Assembly: GCF_900155965.1 (NCBI RefSeq)
Contig: NZ_FTMG01000002.1
Coordinates: forward strand, 248,001-312,000
DNA length: 64,000 nt
Direction of reading: 5' to 3'
Source of the DNA: Mucilaginibacter lappiensis
Lineage (GTDB): Bacteria; Bacteroidota; Bacteroidia; Sphingobacteriales; Sphingobacteriaceae
Below are positions 46,798-56,060 of the stretch, piece by piece. Under the pieces are notes generated by a model that saw only the letters and a program-made list of their open reading frames with translations, was not told the origin of the DNA and ran no database searches. The stretch's first letter is position 1. The number at the start of each line of letters is the position of its first letter. Position numbers and translations under genes: made by a program.

Positions 46798-47774
46798 AAC
46801 AATTTCAATATGTTCAGCCGGCCACACAACAGGCCGTACTGGAAGTGATCAATAAGCCCGGCACCAAAATAATAGCAGGTGGTACCAACCTGGTTGATCT
46901 GATGAAGCGTGGTGTTACCGCGCCCGACAAGCTGGTGGATATTAATCATTTGCCGCTTAAACATATTACTTCAACGCCCAAAGGATTATATATTGGTGCG
47001 CTGGCCTTAAACAGCGTTGTATCTGAAAATAAATTAGTTGCCGAAAAGCAACCGCTTTTAGCTATGGCGCTTAAATCCGGGGCATCGCCGCAGTTGCGTA
47101 ATATGGCAAGCGTTGGCGGCAATATGATGCAGCGTACCCGTTGCGGCTATTTTTATGATACGGCTATGCCTTGCAATAAACGCGTTCCCGGTTCCGGATG
47201 CGGGGCTTATGAAGGGGTTAACCGGATGCATGCCATATTTGGCGCCAGTTCGCAATGTATAGCGGTTCACCCCAGCGATATGTGTGTGGCTTTAGCCGCC
47301 CTGGATGCGGTAGTAATTATTGCCGGAAAAAAGGGCGAACATCGTGTGCCATTTACCGAATTTCACCGCCTGCCGGGCGATCATCCCGAAACAGATAACA
47401 ATCTGCCCTTCGGCGAGTTGATTGTTGGTGTGGAAATACCCAATAATAACCTGCAAAAAAATAGCTACTATTTAAAAGTACGCGACCGGCAATCATACGC
47501 TTTTGCCTTGGTATCAGTTGCTGCGGCTTTAGATATTGAAAATGGTATCATACAAAATGCACGACTGGCGATGGGCGGTGTAGCTCATAAACCCTGGCGG
47601 TTATTTGATGCCGAAAAATTGCTCATTGGGAAAAAGGCTTCGGAAGAGAGTTTTCAACAGGCCGCCCAGCTGGCTATGCAGGGGGCCAAAGCCTATGGGC
47701 ACAATTCTTTTAAATTAAAACTGGCCCCGGCCAGTATCACCGAGGCTTTAAAACACGCCGCTGGTTTAGTTTAA
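46794..47774 (+). CDS. periplasmic aldehyde oxidoreductase, FAD (and Fe-S) subunit (PaoB-like)
   Basis: A 326-residue CO-dehydrogenase-flavoprotein-type subunit. FAD contacts lie in IIAGGTNLVDLMKRG and SVGGNMMQRTRCGYFYD; several further Cys (C-x12-C...SGCG, SSQC, SDMC) between ~120 and 165 match the additional iron-sulfur insertion of PaoB. No signal peptide, so it would travel with the Tat-bearing small subunit. Confidence 0.92.
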   Translation: MKQFQYVQPATQQAVLEVINKPGTKIIAGGTNLVDLMKRGVTAPDKLVDINHLPLKHITSTPKGLYIGALALNSVVSENKLVAEKQPLLAMALKSGASPQLRNMASVGGNMMQRTRCGYFYDTAMPCNKRVPGSGCGAYEGVNRMHAIFGASSQCIAVHPSDMCVALAALDAVVIIAGKKGEHRVPFTEFHRLPGDHPETDNNLPFGELIVGVEIPNNNLQKNSYYLKVRDRQSYAFALVSVAAALDIENGIIQNARLAMGGVAHKPWRLFDAEKLLIGKKASEESFQQAAQLAMQGAKAYGHNSFKLKLAPASITEALKHAAGLV

Positions 47775-47780
47775 CATCCT

Positions 47781-49922
47781 ATGGAAAAAGCAATCAACAT
47801 AAACCGGCCTTCATCAGCCGACGGGATGAGCCGGATAGACGGGCGGTTAAAGGTTACCGGGGCCGCCAAATATTCTGCAGAGTATGCTGTAGAAGGATTA
47901 ACCTATGGGGTATTAGTGGGTAGTGCTATAGCCAAAGGTAGTATTGCTGCTTTTGACATTAAAACAGCAGAGCGCGCTCCGGGTGTGTTATTCGTGGTTA
48001 CTTATCTTAACGCGCCAAAAGTTCCGGGCTTTCAGCCTGATCAAAAAGGAGTAAGAGCCCAGCTAAAGGTATTTAATGATGATAAAATATTTTACAATGG
48101 GCAACCAATAGCCCTGGTTATCGCCGATACTTATGAGCGCGCGCTGTATGGTGCATCGTTGGTTAAGGCAACCTATAATAAAGAGGAACATCAAACCAAT
48201 TTAACAGAGAATTTCGGAAAAGGGTATCCACCACGTGGCGATGGTTTATACAAACGTGGTACCGAGGATGCCTGGAAATCAGCTCCGATAAAATTGGAAC
48301 AGGAATATATGGTACCCACCAATACGCATAACCCCATGGAGCTGCACGCCATTATTGCCCGCTGGGATGCCGATGATAAAATTACCGTTTGGGATAAAAC
48401 ACAGGGTGTTAAAGCTACCCAACATGATATTTCGCAGTTATTTAATATACCGCTTGAAAATGTGCAGGTAAACTCCCGCTTTGTAGGCGGTGCCTTTGGC
48501 AGCGCGTTGCGAACATGGCCGCATGAAATTGTAGCTATACTAGGTGCCAAAGCGGTTAAGAAACCGGTAAAGTTGGTGCTTAGCCGTGCAGATATGTTTA
48601 CTTCAGTAGGATACCGCCCGCATACCTGGCAAAAAATAGGAATTGGTGCTACTGCTGATGGAAAACTTACAGGTATTACCCACCAAGCGTACGGACAAAC
48701 ATCGCCTTACGAAAACTTCACCGAAGGGGCTGTTAATGTAAGCCAGAGTTTGTACGCATGCCCTAACGTAAATACCAAATATAATTTAGTGGCCCTTAAC
48801 GTAGGTACACCAACCTGGATGCGTGGTCCGGGTGAAGCAACAGGGGCATTCGCATTAGAGTCTGCCCTGGATGAGCTTTCTTATGTCTTAAGCATCGACC
48901 CCGTTGAGCTGCGTTTGCGTAATTATGCCGAAACTGATCCGGAAAATGGCAAGCCATTTTCGAGTAAATATTTGAAAGAGGCTTACCAGCTCGGAGCTGA
49001 TCACATAGGCTGGAACGATCGGAAACAACAACCCGGAACCGTAAAAAAAGATGGCTGGTTTGTAGGTTATGGTATAGGTTGCGGTATGTTTGGCGCCTAT
49101 CGGAGTGGAGCAACAGTTAAAGCTACCATGAAGGCCGATGGGACATTGCATTTACAAAGCGCCGTAAGCGACATTGGCCCCGGAACAGGTACGGCTATGG
49201 TATTGATTGCTGCTGAACAAATGGGTATGCCTGCCGATAAGATCAGCTTTGAAAATGGCGCCTCTGACCTGCCCCAGGCACCAACGCAAGGTGGTTCGGC
49301 CACAACAGCGAGTGTCGGATCAGCAGTGCACCAGGCTTGTGTGGAACTGAAAGATAAAATTCAAAAGCTAACAGGCAATAGCGGAACGGATAACCCAGAT
49401 TACGCACAGATCCTTAAACAACATGATCTGCCGTTGTTGGAGGTAACTGCCAAATCAACCGGTGGCGAGGGGCGCGATAAATATTCGATGAATTCCTGGT
49501 CGGTACATTTTGTTAAGGTGCTGGTAAACGGATCTACGGGTGTGGTAAAGATTGATAAGGTAGCATCCGTGGCTGATTGCGGTACGATCATCAGCCCCAA
49601 AACAGCCCGAAGCCAGATTGTAGGCGGAGCTATTGGGGGTATAGGAATGGCGCTGATGGAAGAGGCTGTGATCGACCATCGCTATGGCCGTTATATTAAT
49701 AACAACTATGCCGATTATCATGTACCGGTAAATGCCGATATTCCGCAGATAGATGCCCTGTTTGTTAATAAACCCGACCCTATCCTGAACCCGATGGGCG
49801 CAAAAGGGATGGCCGAAATTGCCCTTGTAGGCATGGCTGCAGCGGTAGCTAATGCGGTTTATAATGCTACGGGGAAAAGAGTACGGGAATTACCTATAAC
49901 TCCAGACAAAGTGATTGCGTAG
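47781..49922 (+). CDS. periplasmic aldehyde oxidoreductase, molybdopterin subunit (PaoC-like)
   Basis: A 713-residue catalytic subunit of the xanthine oxidase family. RFVGGAFGSALR contacts the cofactor, WMRGPGEATG is in the substrate pocket, and catalytic glutamate E679 lies in GAKGMAEIALVG. It would oxidise aldehydes or aromatic/heterocyclic compounds using a Mo-cytosine-dinucleotide-type cofactor; the maturation factor (XdhC/PaoD) is not in the window. Third gene after the FeS and FAD subunits, with a 6-bp gap. Confidence 0.93.
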   Translation: MEKAININRPSSADGMSRIDGRLKVTGAAKYSAEYAVEGLTYGVLVGSAIAKGSIAAFDIKTAERAPGVLFVVTYLNAPKVPGFQPDQKGVRAQLKVFNDDKIFYNGQPIALVIADTYERALYGASLVKATYNKEEHQTNLTENFGKGYPPRGDGLYKRGTEDAWKSAPIKLEQEYMVPTNTHNPMELHAIIARWDADDKITVWDKTQGVKATQHDISQLFNIPLENVQVNSRFVGGAFGSALRTWPHEIVAILGAKAVKKPVKLVLSRADMFTSVGYRPHTWQKIGIGATADGKLTGITHQAYGQTSPYENFTEGAVNVSQSLYACPNVNTKYNLVALNVGTPTWMRGPGEATGAFALESALDELSYVLSIDPVELRLRNYAETDPENGKPFSSKYLKEAYQLGADHIGWNDRKQQPGTVKKDGWFVGYGIGCGMFGAYRSGATVKATMKADGTLHLQSAVSDIGPGTGTAMVLIAAEQMGMPADKISFENGASDLPQAPTQGGSATTASVGSAVHQACVELKDKIQKLTGNSGTDNPDYAQILKQHDLPLLEVTAKSTGGEGRDKYSMNSWSVHFVKVLVNGSTGVVKIDKVASVADCGTIISPKTARSQIVGGAIGGIGMALMEEAVIDHRYGRYINNNYADYHVPVNADIPQIDALFVNKPDPILNPMGAKGMAEIALVGMAAAVANAVYNATGKRVRELPITPDKVIA

Positions 49923-50048
49923 AATGTCCAACCGGTAATAGCGCTTTTTTGGTTTATCTAAGATTTATTTTCCTGATTACACAACCCTAATGGTTTAACA
50001 ACGTATTGCCAGTGTAGTATTTAACTTATTAACACTAAAAAACCGTCT

Positions 50049-50894
50049 ATGAAAAAACTAATTCTTTTAACCCTGTTTATTTGTTTGGGCGTTGTTTCTT
50101 TTGCACAACGTAAGGTGGTTTGCTGTAGCAAACCTTCGGCAACAAGGCAGTTTGCCATGCTGGCATCCAGCGAAAATTTCAGAGCTGCCCACAAAAATCC
50201 ATTACCCATTCATTTTCAAAGCACTATTGGAACAGCCATTACTTATAAAACCCCCGATGGTAAAGAATCAACTGCGTATTTACTAAAAGCAAAAAAGGCT
50301 ACCAACAACTATATCCTGGTGATACACGAATGGTGGGGCTTAAATGATTTTGTAAAGAAAGAATCTGAAAAAATTTACAACGATCTAGGGAATGTTAACG
50401 TGATCGACCTTGATCTTTACGATGGCAAGGTGGCCACTACCAAAGAAGAAGCTGGCAAATTTATGCAGGCTGTAAATGAAGATCGGGCCAAGGCTATCAT
50501 CAACGGAGCCATTGCTTATACCGGTCCTAAAGCGCATATCGCGACTATTGGCTGGTGCTTTGGCGGCGGCTGGAGCCTGCAAACCAGTTTACTGGCTGGT
50601 AAAAAAGCCGTAGCCTGCGTAATGTATTATGGTATGCCCGAGCAGGATGTTAACCGTTTAAAAACATTAAATGCCGATGTATTGGGAAACTTTGCCAATA
50701 AAGATCAATGGATAAATCCTAAGGTTGTGGCTAAATTTGATGCCGACATGAAAAAGGCGGAAAAAAAACTATATCTGCACCAGTATGATGCCGATCATGG
50801 CTTTGCTAATCCCAGTAATCCCATTTATGACAGCAATGCCACCAAAGATGCCTATGCCAATACAATAGTTTTTTTAAAAGCACGTTTGAAATAA
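50049..50894 (+). CDS. dienelactone hydrolase family protein, secreted
   Basis: A 281-residue alpha/beta hydrolase with signal peptide (ends SFAQ). The nucleophile is Cys170 in GWCFGGGW; His in DADHGFANPS near residue 254 and an Asp in the LGNFANKDQWI segment complete the triad. VIHEWWGLND is the characteristic N-terminal motif. It hydrolyses small lactones or esters. Own terminator downstream. Confidence 0.9.
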   Translation: MKKLILLTLFICLGVVSFAQRKVVCCSKPSATRQFAMLASSENFRAAHKNPLPIHFQSTIGTAITYKTPDGKESTAYLLKAKKATNNYILVIHEWWGLNDFVKKESEKIYNDLGNVNVIDLDLYDGKVATTKEEAGKFMQAVNEDRAKAIINGAIAYTGPKAHIATIGWCFGGGWSLQTSLLAGKKAVACVMYYGMPEQDVNRLKTLNADVLGNFANKDQWINPKVVAKFDADMKKAEKKLYLHQYDADHGFANPSNPIYDSNATKDAYANTIVFLKARLK

Positions 50895-50919
50895 ACAAAA
50901 CATATTGCTGTTACGTTAT

Positions 50920-50952
50920 ACCGGGCAAGCGAAAAGCTTGCCCGGTTTTTTT
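50920..50952 (+). terminator. terminator of the dienelactone hydrolase gene
   Basis: ACCGGGCAAGC / GCTTGCCCGGT stem, GAAAA-type loop, T7. Confidence 0.92.
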
Positions 50953-50975
50953 GTAACATTGCATAAAATTTACCT

Positions 50976-51950
50976 TTGACTACTTCTACCAAAAAAATAG
51001 TTTCCATTTCGCTTAAAACGGCCGTGTTGGTCATGGCCGGCTGGTATATATATCACCAGTTTTATAAAAAAAATAATGACCTCAAACAGTTTCAGGCGCT
51101 AACCGCCCAAATAAACAGTACCCATGTGTTTATAGTGATGGGTATAGTGGTTTTATTAATGGTGGTTAACTGGGTACTGGAGGCTTTTAAGTGGCAATAC
51201 CTGGCTCAAAGATTAGTTAATATTTCTATTTGGGAATCAATAGAAGCTGTTTTTTGCGGACTTACCTGGGCTATTTCTACACCCAACCGGGTTGGTGAAT
51301 ACGGCGGACGGGTACTATTTTTGCCTAACCGCAAACGTATACACGGTGTTTTTGCCATGGCTGTTGGCGCTTTTGGGCAAATTATTATGACCAATCTTTT
51401 AGGGCTGATAGCCATCATATGGCTCTTTTATAAATACATTCCGGTAAGTGCCTGGTTATTTGTGGTGATCATCCTGATATCGGCATTAACCATGACCATA
51501 TTGCTGATCTGTTTTTTTCATATCAAGGGCATCATTAATTTACTTAACCGGATAGCCTTCCTCCGGAAATATCACCGTTTTTTTGATATTATGGGCCGGT
51601 ATAAGACCAAGGAGCTCATACGTATCCTGGGTTTTAGCATGGCCCGGTATTTTACCTTTACTATTCAATACTGTATTGTATTTCACCTGCTTATTCCGCA
51701 GTTCGCGTTTTTTCCAATGGTGATGATGCTGTTTGTTTATTTCTTCGTAACATCGGCTGTTCCATCGCTTGATTTGCTTGATGTGGGTGTGCGCAGCTTT
51801 ACCGCTTCGCATCTGTTTGCCTATGTAACCGATCAAAAAATAGCTATTATTGCAGGCGTATCGTCAATATGGCTCATTAATTTAATTATTCCGGCCATTT
51901 TAGGGTCTTTATTCGTTTTTAAACTCAAATTCTTTGATCGCACTGCATAG
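50976..51950 (+). CDS. lysylphosphatidylglycerol synthase TM-region-like (flippase-like) membrane protein
   Basis: A 324-residue, seven- to eight-helix protein of the UPF0104/LPG_synthase_TM family (AISTPNRVGEYGGRVLFL and FFVTSAVPSLDLLDVGVR are typical). It starts at TTG 50976: the frame is closed at 50964 and the next Met is well inside the first helix. It overlaps the GT2 gene by 17 bp. It may flip or modify a lipid carrier for that glycosyltransferase; inferred from context. Confidence 0.78.
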   Translation: MTTSTKKIVSISLKTAVLVMAGWYIYHQFYKKNNDLKQFQALTAQINSTHVFIVMGIVVLLMVVNWVLEAFKWQYLAQRLVNISIWESIEAVFCGLTWAISTPNRVGEYGGRVLFLPNRKRIHGVFAMAVGAFGQIIMTNLLGLIAIIWLFYKYIPVSAWLFVVIILISALTMTILLICFFHIKGIINLLNRIAFLRKYHRFFDIMGRYKTKELIRILGFSMARYFTFTIQYCIVFHLLIPQFAFFPMVMMLFVYFFVTSAVPSLDLLDVGVRSFTASHLFAYVTDQKIAIIAGVSSIWLINLIIPAILGSLFVFKLKFFDRTA

Positions 51951-53064
51951 TTTTGTTTCGCTGTTTTTAACAGGTATTTACCTGCTGTTAATAATTTATT
52001 TGATACGCGGGTGGAGCAGGGTAAAGGTTATTCCGGTAAAAGAAGGACCCCCTCAAACCAAAGTTACCATATTGATAGCTGCCCGTAATGAGGAAGAACG
52101 AATCAGTTTGACCATTGAAGATGTTTTAGCCCAGGACTATCCTAAACACCTGTTTGAAGTAATTATTGTTGATGATCATTCCACCGATAATACTGCAGCC
52201 ATCATCAGCAGCTATGCCAGTCGTGGGGTTAGGTTATTGCAACTACAGGAAGAACGCGCGCTGAACTCCTACAAGAAAAAGGCAATTGCCGAAGCCATCA
52301 AATTATCTACAGGGGAGCTCATGGTGGCCACTGATGCTGATTGCCGCATGGGACCTGCATGGTTGTCATCCATTGTAGGTTATTACGAAACCAACAACCT
52401 GGTGATGGTATCATCACCGGTAACTTACTTTGAAGAGCGTTCACTATTTGAACTGATGCAAACCCTGGAGTTTGGCTATTTAATTGGTATTGGCGCTGCA
52501 TTTATTGGCAATGGCCGGGCATCAACCTGTAACGGGGCAAATTTTGCCTATCGGAAAGATGTATTTTATGAAGTGGGTGGTTTTGCCGGCATTGACGATC
52601 TGGCATCGGGCGATGATGAGTTGTTATTGCAAAAAGTTGCCGAGCGTTATCCCGGCAGGATCGGCTTTTTAAAACAAACCGAGGCCGTGGTATATACGCA
52701 CGCCAAACATACCCTGCAGGAGTTTATGCAGCAAAGACGGCGCTGGGCGTCTAAATCAACTAAGTACAAGGATAAAAAAGTGGTAGCCTTTGGCTTATGC
52801 ATTTGGTTATTTAATGTTTCATTATTGGTTAATGCAGCGTTAGGCTTTTATGATCTGTATTTCTTAAAACTTTTCCTGGTTCAGTTTTTACTGAAATACC
52901 TGTTTGAGATTCTTTATCTGCTGCCTATAACCACGTTTTTTAAACGTACCTACCTGGTAAGTTTGCTTATTTTACTGATTCCGCTGCACATTGTATATTT
53001 TGTGGTCATAGGACTGATGGGCAACAATCGTAAATACTTGTGGAAAGACAGGGTGGTAAAATAG
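51934..53064 (+). CDS. family 2 glycosyltransferase, membrane-anchored
   Basis: A 376-residue processive-type GT2: an N-terminal helix, GT-A domain with VTILIAARNEEERI, VDDHSTDNT, the DXD-like TDADCR, base region SGDDELLLQK and the QQRRRWASK product-binding motif, then three to four C-terminal helices. Probably polymerises or adds sugars on a lipid carrier at the inner membrane. Start at TTG 51934, within the end of the flippase-like gene. Confidence 0.88.
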   Translation: MIALHSFVSLFLTGIYLLLIIYLIRGWSRVKVIPVKEGPPQTKVTILIAARNEEERISLTIEDVLAQDYPKHLFEVIIVDDHSTDNTAAIISSYASRGVRLLQLQEERALNSYKKKAIAEAIKLSTGELMVATDADCRMGPAWLSSIVGYYETNNLVMVSSPVTYFEERSLFELMQTLEFGYLIGIGAAFIGNGRASTCNGANFAYRKDVFYEVGGFAGIDDLASGDDELLLQKVAERYPGRIGFLKQTEAVVYTHAKHTLQEFMQQRRRWASKSTKYKDKKVVAFGLCIWLFNVSLLVNAALGFYDLYFLKLFLVQFLLKYLFEILYLLPITTFFKRTYLVSLLILLIPLHIVYFVVIGLMGNNRKYLWKDRVVK

Positions 53065-53366
53065 CCCGGAAAATCGCTTTTAGAACGCTCGGCCAGAATT
53101 GGGTTTGGCTAAAGCCTTTTTGAGCATTAATATTTAACCGTTGGCTGAAGCTAAACGGCAATGAATAAAAAATTCAATCTGCAAAAAATTCAAAATTCAT
53201 TGCCGTCCCATTTATGGGGCGGAAAGCATAAAATTGAAATTGGCTTAGCCGAATAAATTTTTAAAAGCAATTTCCCTGGTAAAATAACAAGCCATTGTAA
53301 AGATTGATTTACCCGTTTGTTAATTGCCCCTTTTTAAGCGATATTTAGCCGAAAGCAAAATTACTA
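53065..53366. other. 302-bp intergenic region with small hairpins
   Basis: A mini-terminator GGCTAAAGCCTTTTT (53107-53121) follows the GT2 gene; a 12-bp inverted repeat ACGGCAATGAAT/ATTCATTGCCGT (53155-53166 / 53195-53206) lies beyond. No gene seen. Confidence 0.6.
53155..53206. repeat. 12-bp inverted repeat
   Basis: ACGGCAATGAAT and its complement separated by 28 AT-rich bases, followed by a further CCCATTTATGGGG palindrome; looks like a REP-type unit. Confidence 0.55.
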
Positions 53367-54566
53367 TTGGCAGAACTTACCCCATCAAAACGTGCCTGGC
53401 AGGCGTTTAAACGCAATAAGATTGCCGTTGCCGGGCTTGTTTTTATTATATTGACCTTATTGGTGGCCGTACTGGGCTATTTAATCATGCCTGATCAGAG
53501 TCCGCATGCCAATAATATGACTATCCAGCTGAGCATCAAAAAACCGGGTACCTCTTTTATGATGCTGCGGGTACGGAAAAGTGAGCCGGTTGATACCGTT
53601 GGTTTCTTTACCAGGATGTTTTTTGGTCAGCCTTCATTTTACCGGGATGTTCCCATCACCGGCTACCATTTTGTACAGGACTCCATTATTGTAAATGAAT
53701 ACATCGGGGATGAAGACAAACCCGAAAAGAAAGCCTATAATATTTTTGAAGTAGTGAACGGCATCAAGCCCAGGTACCATTATGGTTCGGTGTTATTAAA
53801 TCCGGGTATCTCAGGCAATAAAAGCAAGGAGATATATAAGCGCTTTACAGATAAGATAGTGGCCGATCAGATAGTCTCCCGCACCTTTTGGCTGGGTACA
53901 GATATTTACGGGCGCGATATGTTGAGCAGGATGTTGCTGGGCACCCGCATATCGTTGGCAGTAGGTTTGATGTCGGTATTGATCAGTATGCTGCTTGGCG
54001 TAACTATAGGCGCTATTGCCGGCTATTTTGGTGGCTGGATAGATGCCTGCCTTAGCTGGTTGATGAATATATTATGGTCGTTACCTGCCCTGTTGCTGGT
54101 TATTGCTATATCATTTGCTTTGGGTAAGGGACTGTGGCAAATATTTATAGCGGTAGGCTTGTCTATGTGGGTTGAGGTGGCACGCCTGGTTCGCGGCCAG
54201 GTGATGAGCCTTAAACAAGTGGAATATATTGAAGCGGCCAGGGCATTGGGTTTTAACAATACCCGTATCATTACCAAGCATATCTTACCTAATATAACCG
54301 GACCTATCCTGGTGTTGGCCTCGTCCAATTTTGCTTCGGCCATACTGCTGGAGGCGGGGCTTAGCTTTTTAGGGTTTGGCGCGCAACCACCTATGCCAAC
54401 CTGGGGCGGAATGATTAAAGAACATTATGGTTATATTGTCATGAACTCGGCGTACCTTGCCATCATTCCGGGTTTAGCTATTATGTTATTGGTATATGCT
54501 TTTAACCTTGTAACCGTAGGCTTGCGCGATGCCTTCGATATAAAATCACAAAGTACACGCATTTGA
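53367..54566 (+). CDS. ABC transporter permease, OppC/DppC type
   Basis: A 399-residue permease starting at TTG 53367. One helix (~18-40, after SKRAWQAFKRNKIAVAG), an unusually long periplasmic insertion (~45-175), then five helices with the EAA loop EAARALGFNNTRIITKHILP. It resembles peptide/nickel uptake permeases, but no ATPase, second permease or binding protein is adjacent; lone OppC-type genes like this are common in Bacteroidota. Substrate unknown. Confidence 0.85.
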   Translation: MAELTPSKRAWQAFKRNKIAVAGLVFIILTLLVAVLGYLIMPDQSPHANNMTIQLSIKKPGTSFMMLRVRKSEPVDTVGFFTRMFFGQPSFYRDVPITGYHFVQDSIIVNEYIGDEDKPEKKAYNIFEVVNGIKPRYHYGSVLLNPGISGNKSKEIYKRFTDKIVADQIVSRTFWLGTDIYGRDMLSRMLLGTRISLAVGLMSVLISMLLGVTIGAIAGYFGGWIDACLSWLMNILWSLPALLLVIAISFALGKGLWQIFIAVGLSMWVEVARLVRGQVMSLKQVEYIEAARALGFNNTRIITKHILPNITGPILVLASSNFASAILLEAGLSFLGFGAQPPMPTWGGMIKEHYGYIVMNSAYLAIIPGLAIMLLVYAFNLVTVGLRDAFDIKSQSTRI

Positions 54567-54605
54567 AAATATTTTTTTACTTTAGTCAGTGACTACTAAC
54601 AACAG

Positions 54606-55844
54606 ATGCAATATATAGAAGATAATTCTGGTGAAGATGAATTAATCAGCTTGTTGCTCAAAAGACAGTCGGAGTTAAACTCCCTGTTAGAGATTACCCG
54701 GGCCATTAATAAAAACACCGCTACTCCTATACTCATACAAATGCTCGAAGTGATCTTGCAGAGTTATCTGCAAGTGGGGAAGCTTCGTTTTTTTATTGAG
54801 AAAGAGAATAAATTTGTCTGCATTTCCAAATATGGCGGTGAGATCGAGTCGGCCATTTTATTAAGCAGGGCTTGCAATAAATTAAGTAAGATCAAATCGC
54901 CTGTTGCTATAACCGATCATCATGACCCCCTACTCCAAAAGTATAATTACTTTATCCCCATACATCACAAAAGCAAAGTTTTAGCCTACGCCCTTATCGG
55001 TGATTTTAACACCTCTGGCGAGATGCTTAACAACGACCTGAACTTTATTCAAACGCTTATGAATGTGATCATTGTGGCGTTGGAGAATAAAAAACTATTT
55101 CGGGAACGTTTACAATCTGAGCGTTTTCAACGGGAGATGGAACTGGCCGTTGAGGTGCAGAATATGCTGATCCCGCTGCGGATGCATAAGGACGACAGTG
55201 TAGAAATAGGCGCCAAATATCTGCCGCATCAAAATATCGGCGGTGATTATTTTGACTTTATAAGGCTTAATGAAAATGAATTTTTGTGGTGCATTGCTGA
55301 TGTATCTGGCAAGGGAATCTCGGCCGCTTTGCTCATGGCTAATTTTCAGGCCAGCTTGCATGCCTGGGCCGCGGTAGAGGAAGATCTGACCAATATTATT
55401 GACCGCCTGAATAAGATAGTATTGAGCAATACCAAGGGCGAAAGGTTTATAACCCTGTTCCTGGCCCGGTACAATGAAAAAAAACGCAAGCTTAACTATA
55501 TTAATGCCGGTCACAATCCCAGCATCCTATACTCAGACGGGGAAGCCATCCACTTAAAATTGGGCACAACCATGATTGGTGTTTTTGAAGAGCTCCCATT
55601 TTTAAATGAGGGTGAGATTGACATGGAACCCGGTAGCCTGATATTTAACTATACTGATGGACTGATGGATTTTGAAACCATCAATACCAAAATCTGGAAC
55701 GAGGATAAGTTACTTGATTTTGTAAAGGCCAACGGACACCTATCGCCCGATCATTTTAATGATACGCTGTTGGAGCATTTGAACCACGTGGTTAAAAGCA
55801 AATCCATTGATGATATTACCCTGCTCACTTTAAGGATATTTTAA
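54606..55844 (+). CDS. PP2C-family (SpoIIE) serine/threonine phosphatase with N-terminal GAF-like domain
   Basis: A 412-residue cytoplasmic regulator: helical N-terminus, GAF-like sensor (~40-165) and SpoIIE/RsbU phosphatase (~190-410). Metal-binding aspartates are in NIGGDYFDF and ADVSGKGISAALL, with the NAGHNP strand and YTDGLMDF near the end. Such proteins dephosphorylate anti-sigma antagonists (partner switching), but no anti-sigma antagonist or kinase is near. Confidence 0.88.
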   Translation: MQYIEDNSGEDELISLLLKRQSELNSLLEITRAINKNTATPILIQMLEVILQSYLQVGKLRFFIEKENKFVCISKYGGEIESAILLSRACNKLSKIKSPVAITDHHDPLLQKYNYFIPIHHKSKVLAYALIGDFNTSGEMLNNDLNFIQTLMNVIIVALENKKLFRERLQSERFQREMELAVEVQNMLIPLRMHKDDSVEIGAKYLPHQNIGGDYFDFIRLNENEFLWCIADVSGKGISAALLMANFQASLHAWAAVEEDLTNIIDRLNKIVLSNTKGERFITLFLARYNEKKRKLNYINAGHNPSILYSDGEAIHLKLGTTMIGVFEELPFLNEGEIDMEPGSLIFNYTDGLMDFETINTKIWNEDKLLDFVKANGHLSPDHFNDTLLEHLNHVVKSKSIDDITLLTLRIF

Positions 55845-55846
55845 CT

Positions 55847-55986
55847 AACGTGAGTTCGAGATAAAAGTGGGTTTACATTATTTTGCTTGGTAGCTCATTT
55901 AATTATCTGATTTTCAACCAAATAAGCTGATGTTAACCATGAAAAGTGTAAACCATGTAAACCCACTTTTATCTCGAACTCACGTT
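55847..55986. repeat. MITE-like element, copy B, with perfect 32-bp terminal inverted repeats
   Basis: The arms 55847-55878 and 55955-55986 are exact complements (outer part AACGTGAGTTCGAGAT, inner part AAGTGGGTTTACAT). The inner arm and 41 bp at 55930-55970 are shared with copy A at 19887-20010. It starts 3 bp after the phosphatase stop. Confidence 0.8.
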
Positions 55987-56006
55987 AAAAAAACTTGCTC
56001 CCAAAA

Positions 56007-56036
56007 TCCTTACTCCCCAAGTCCTTGCTCCAAAAA
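56007..56036. repeat. 30-bp dispersed repeat
   Basis: Identical to 39197-39226; contains ACTCCCCAAGTCCTTGCTCC. Located just before rnhB. Confidence 0.7.
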
Positions 56037-56060
56037 TCCCAAAAACCTATATTTGCCCAT

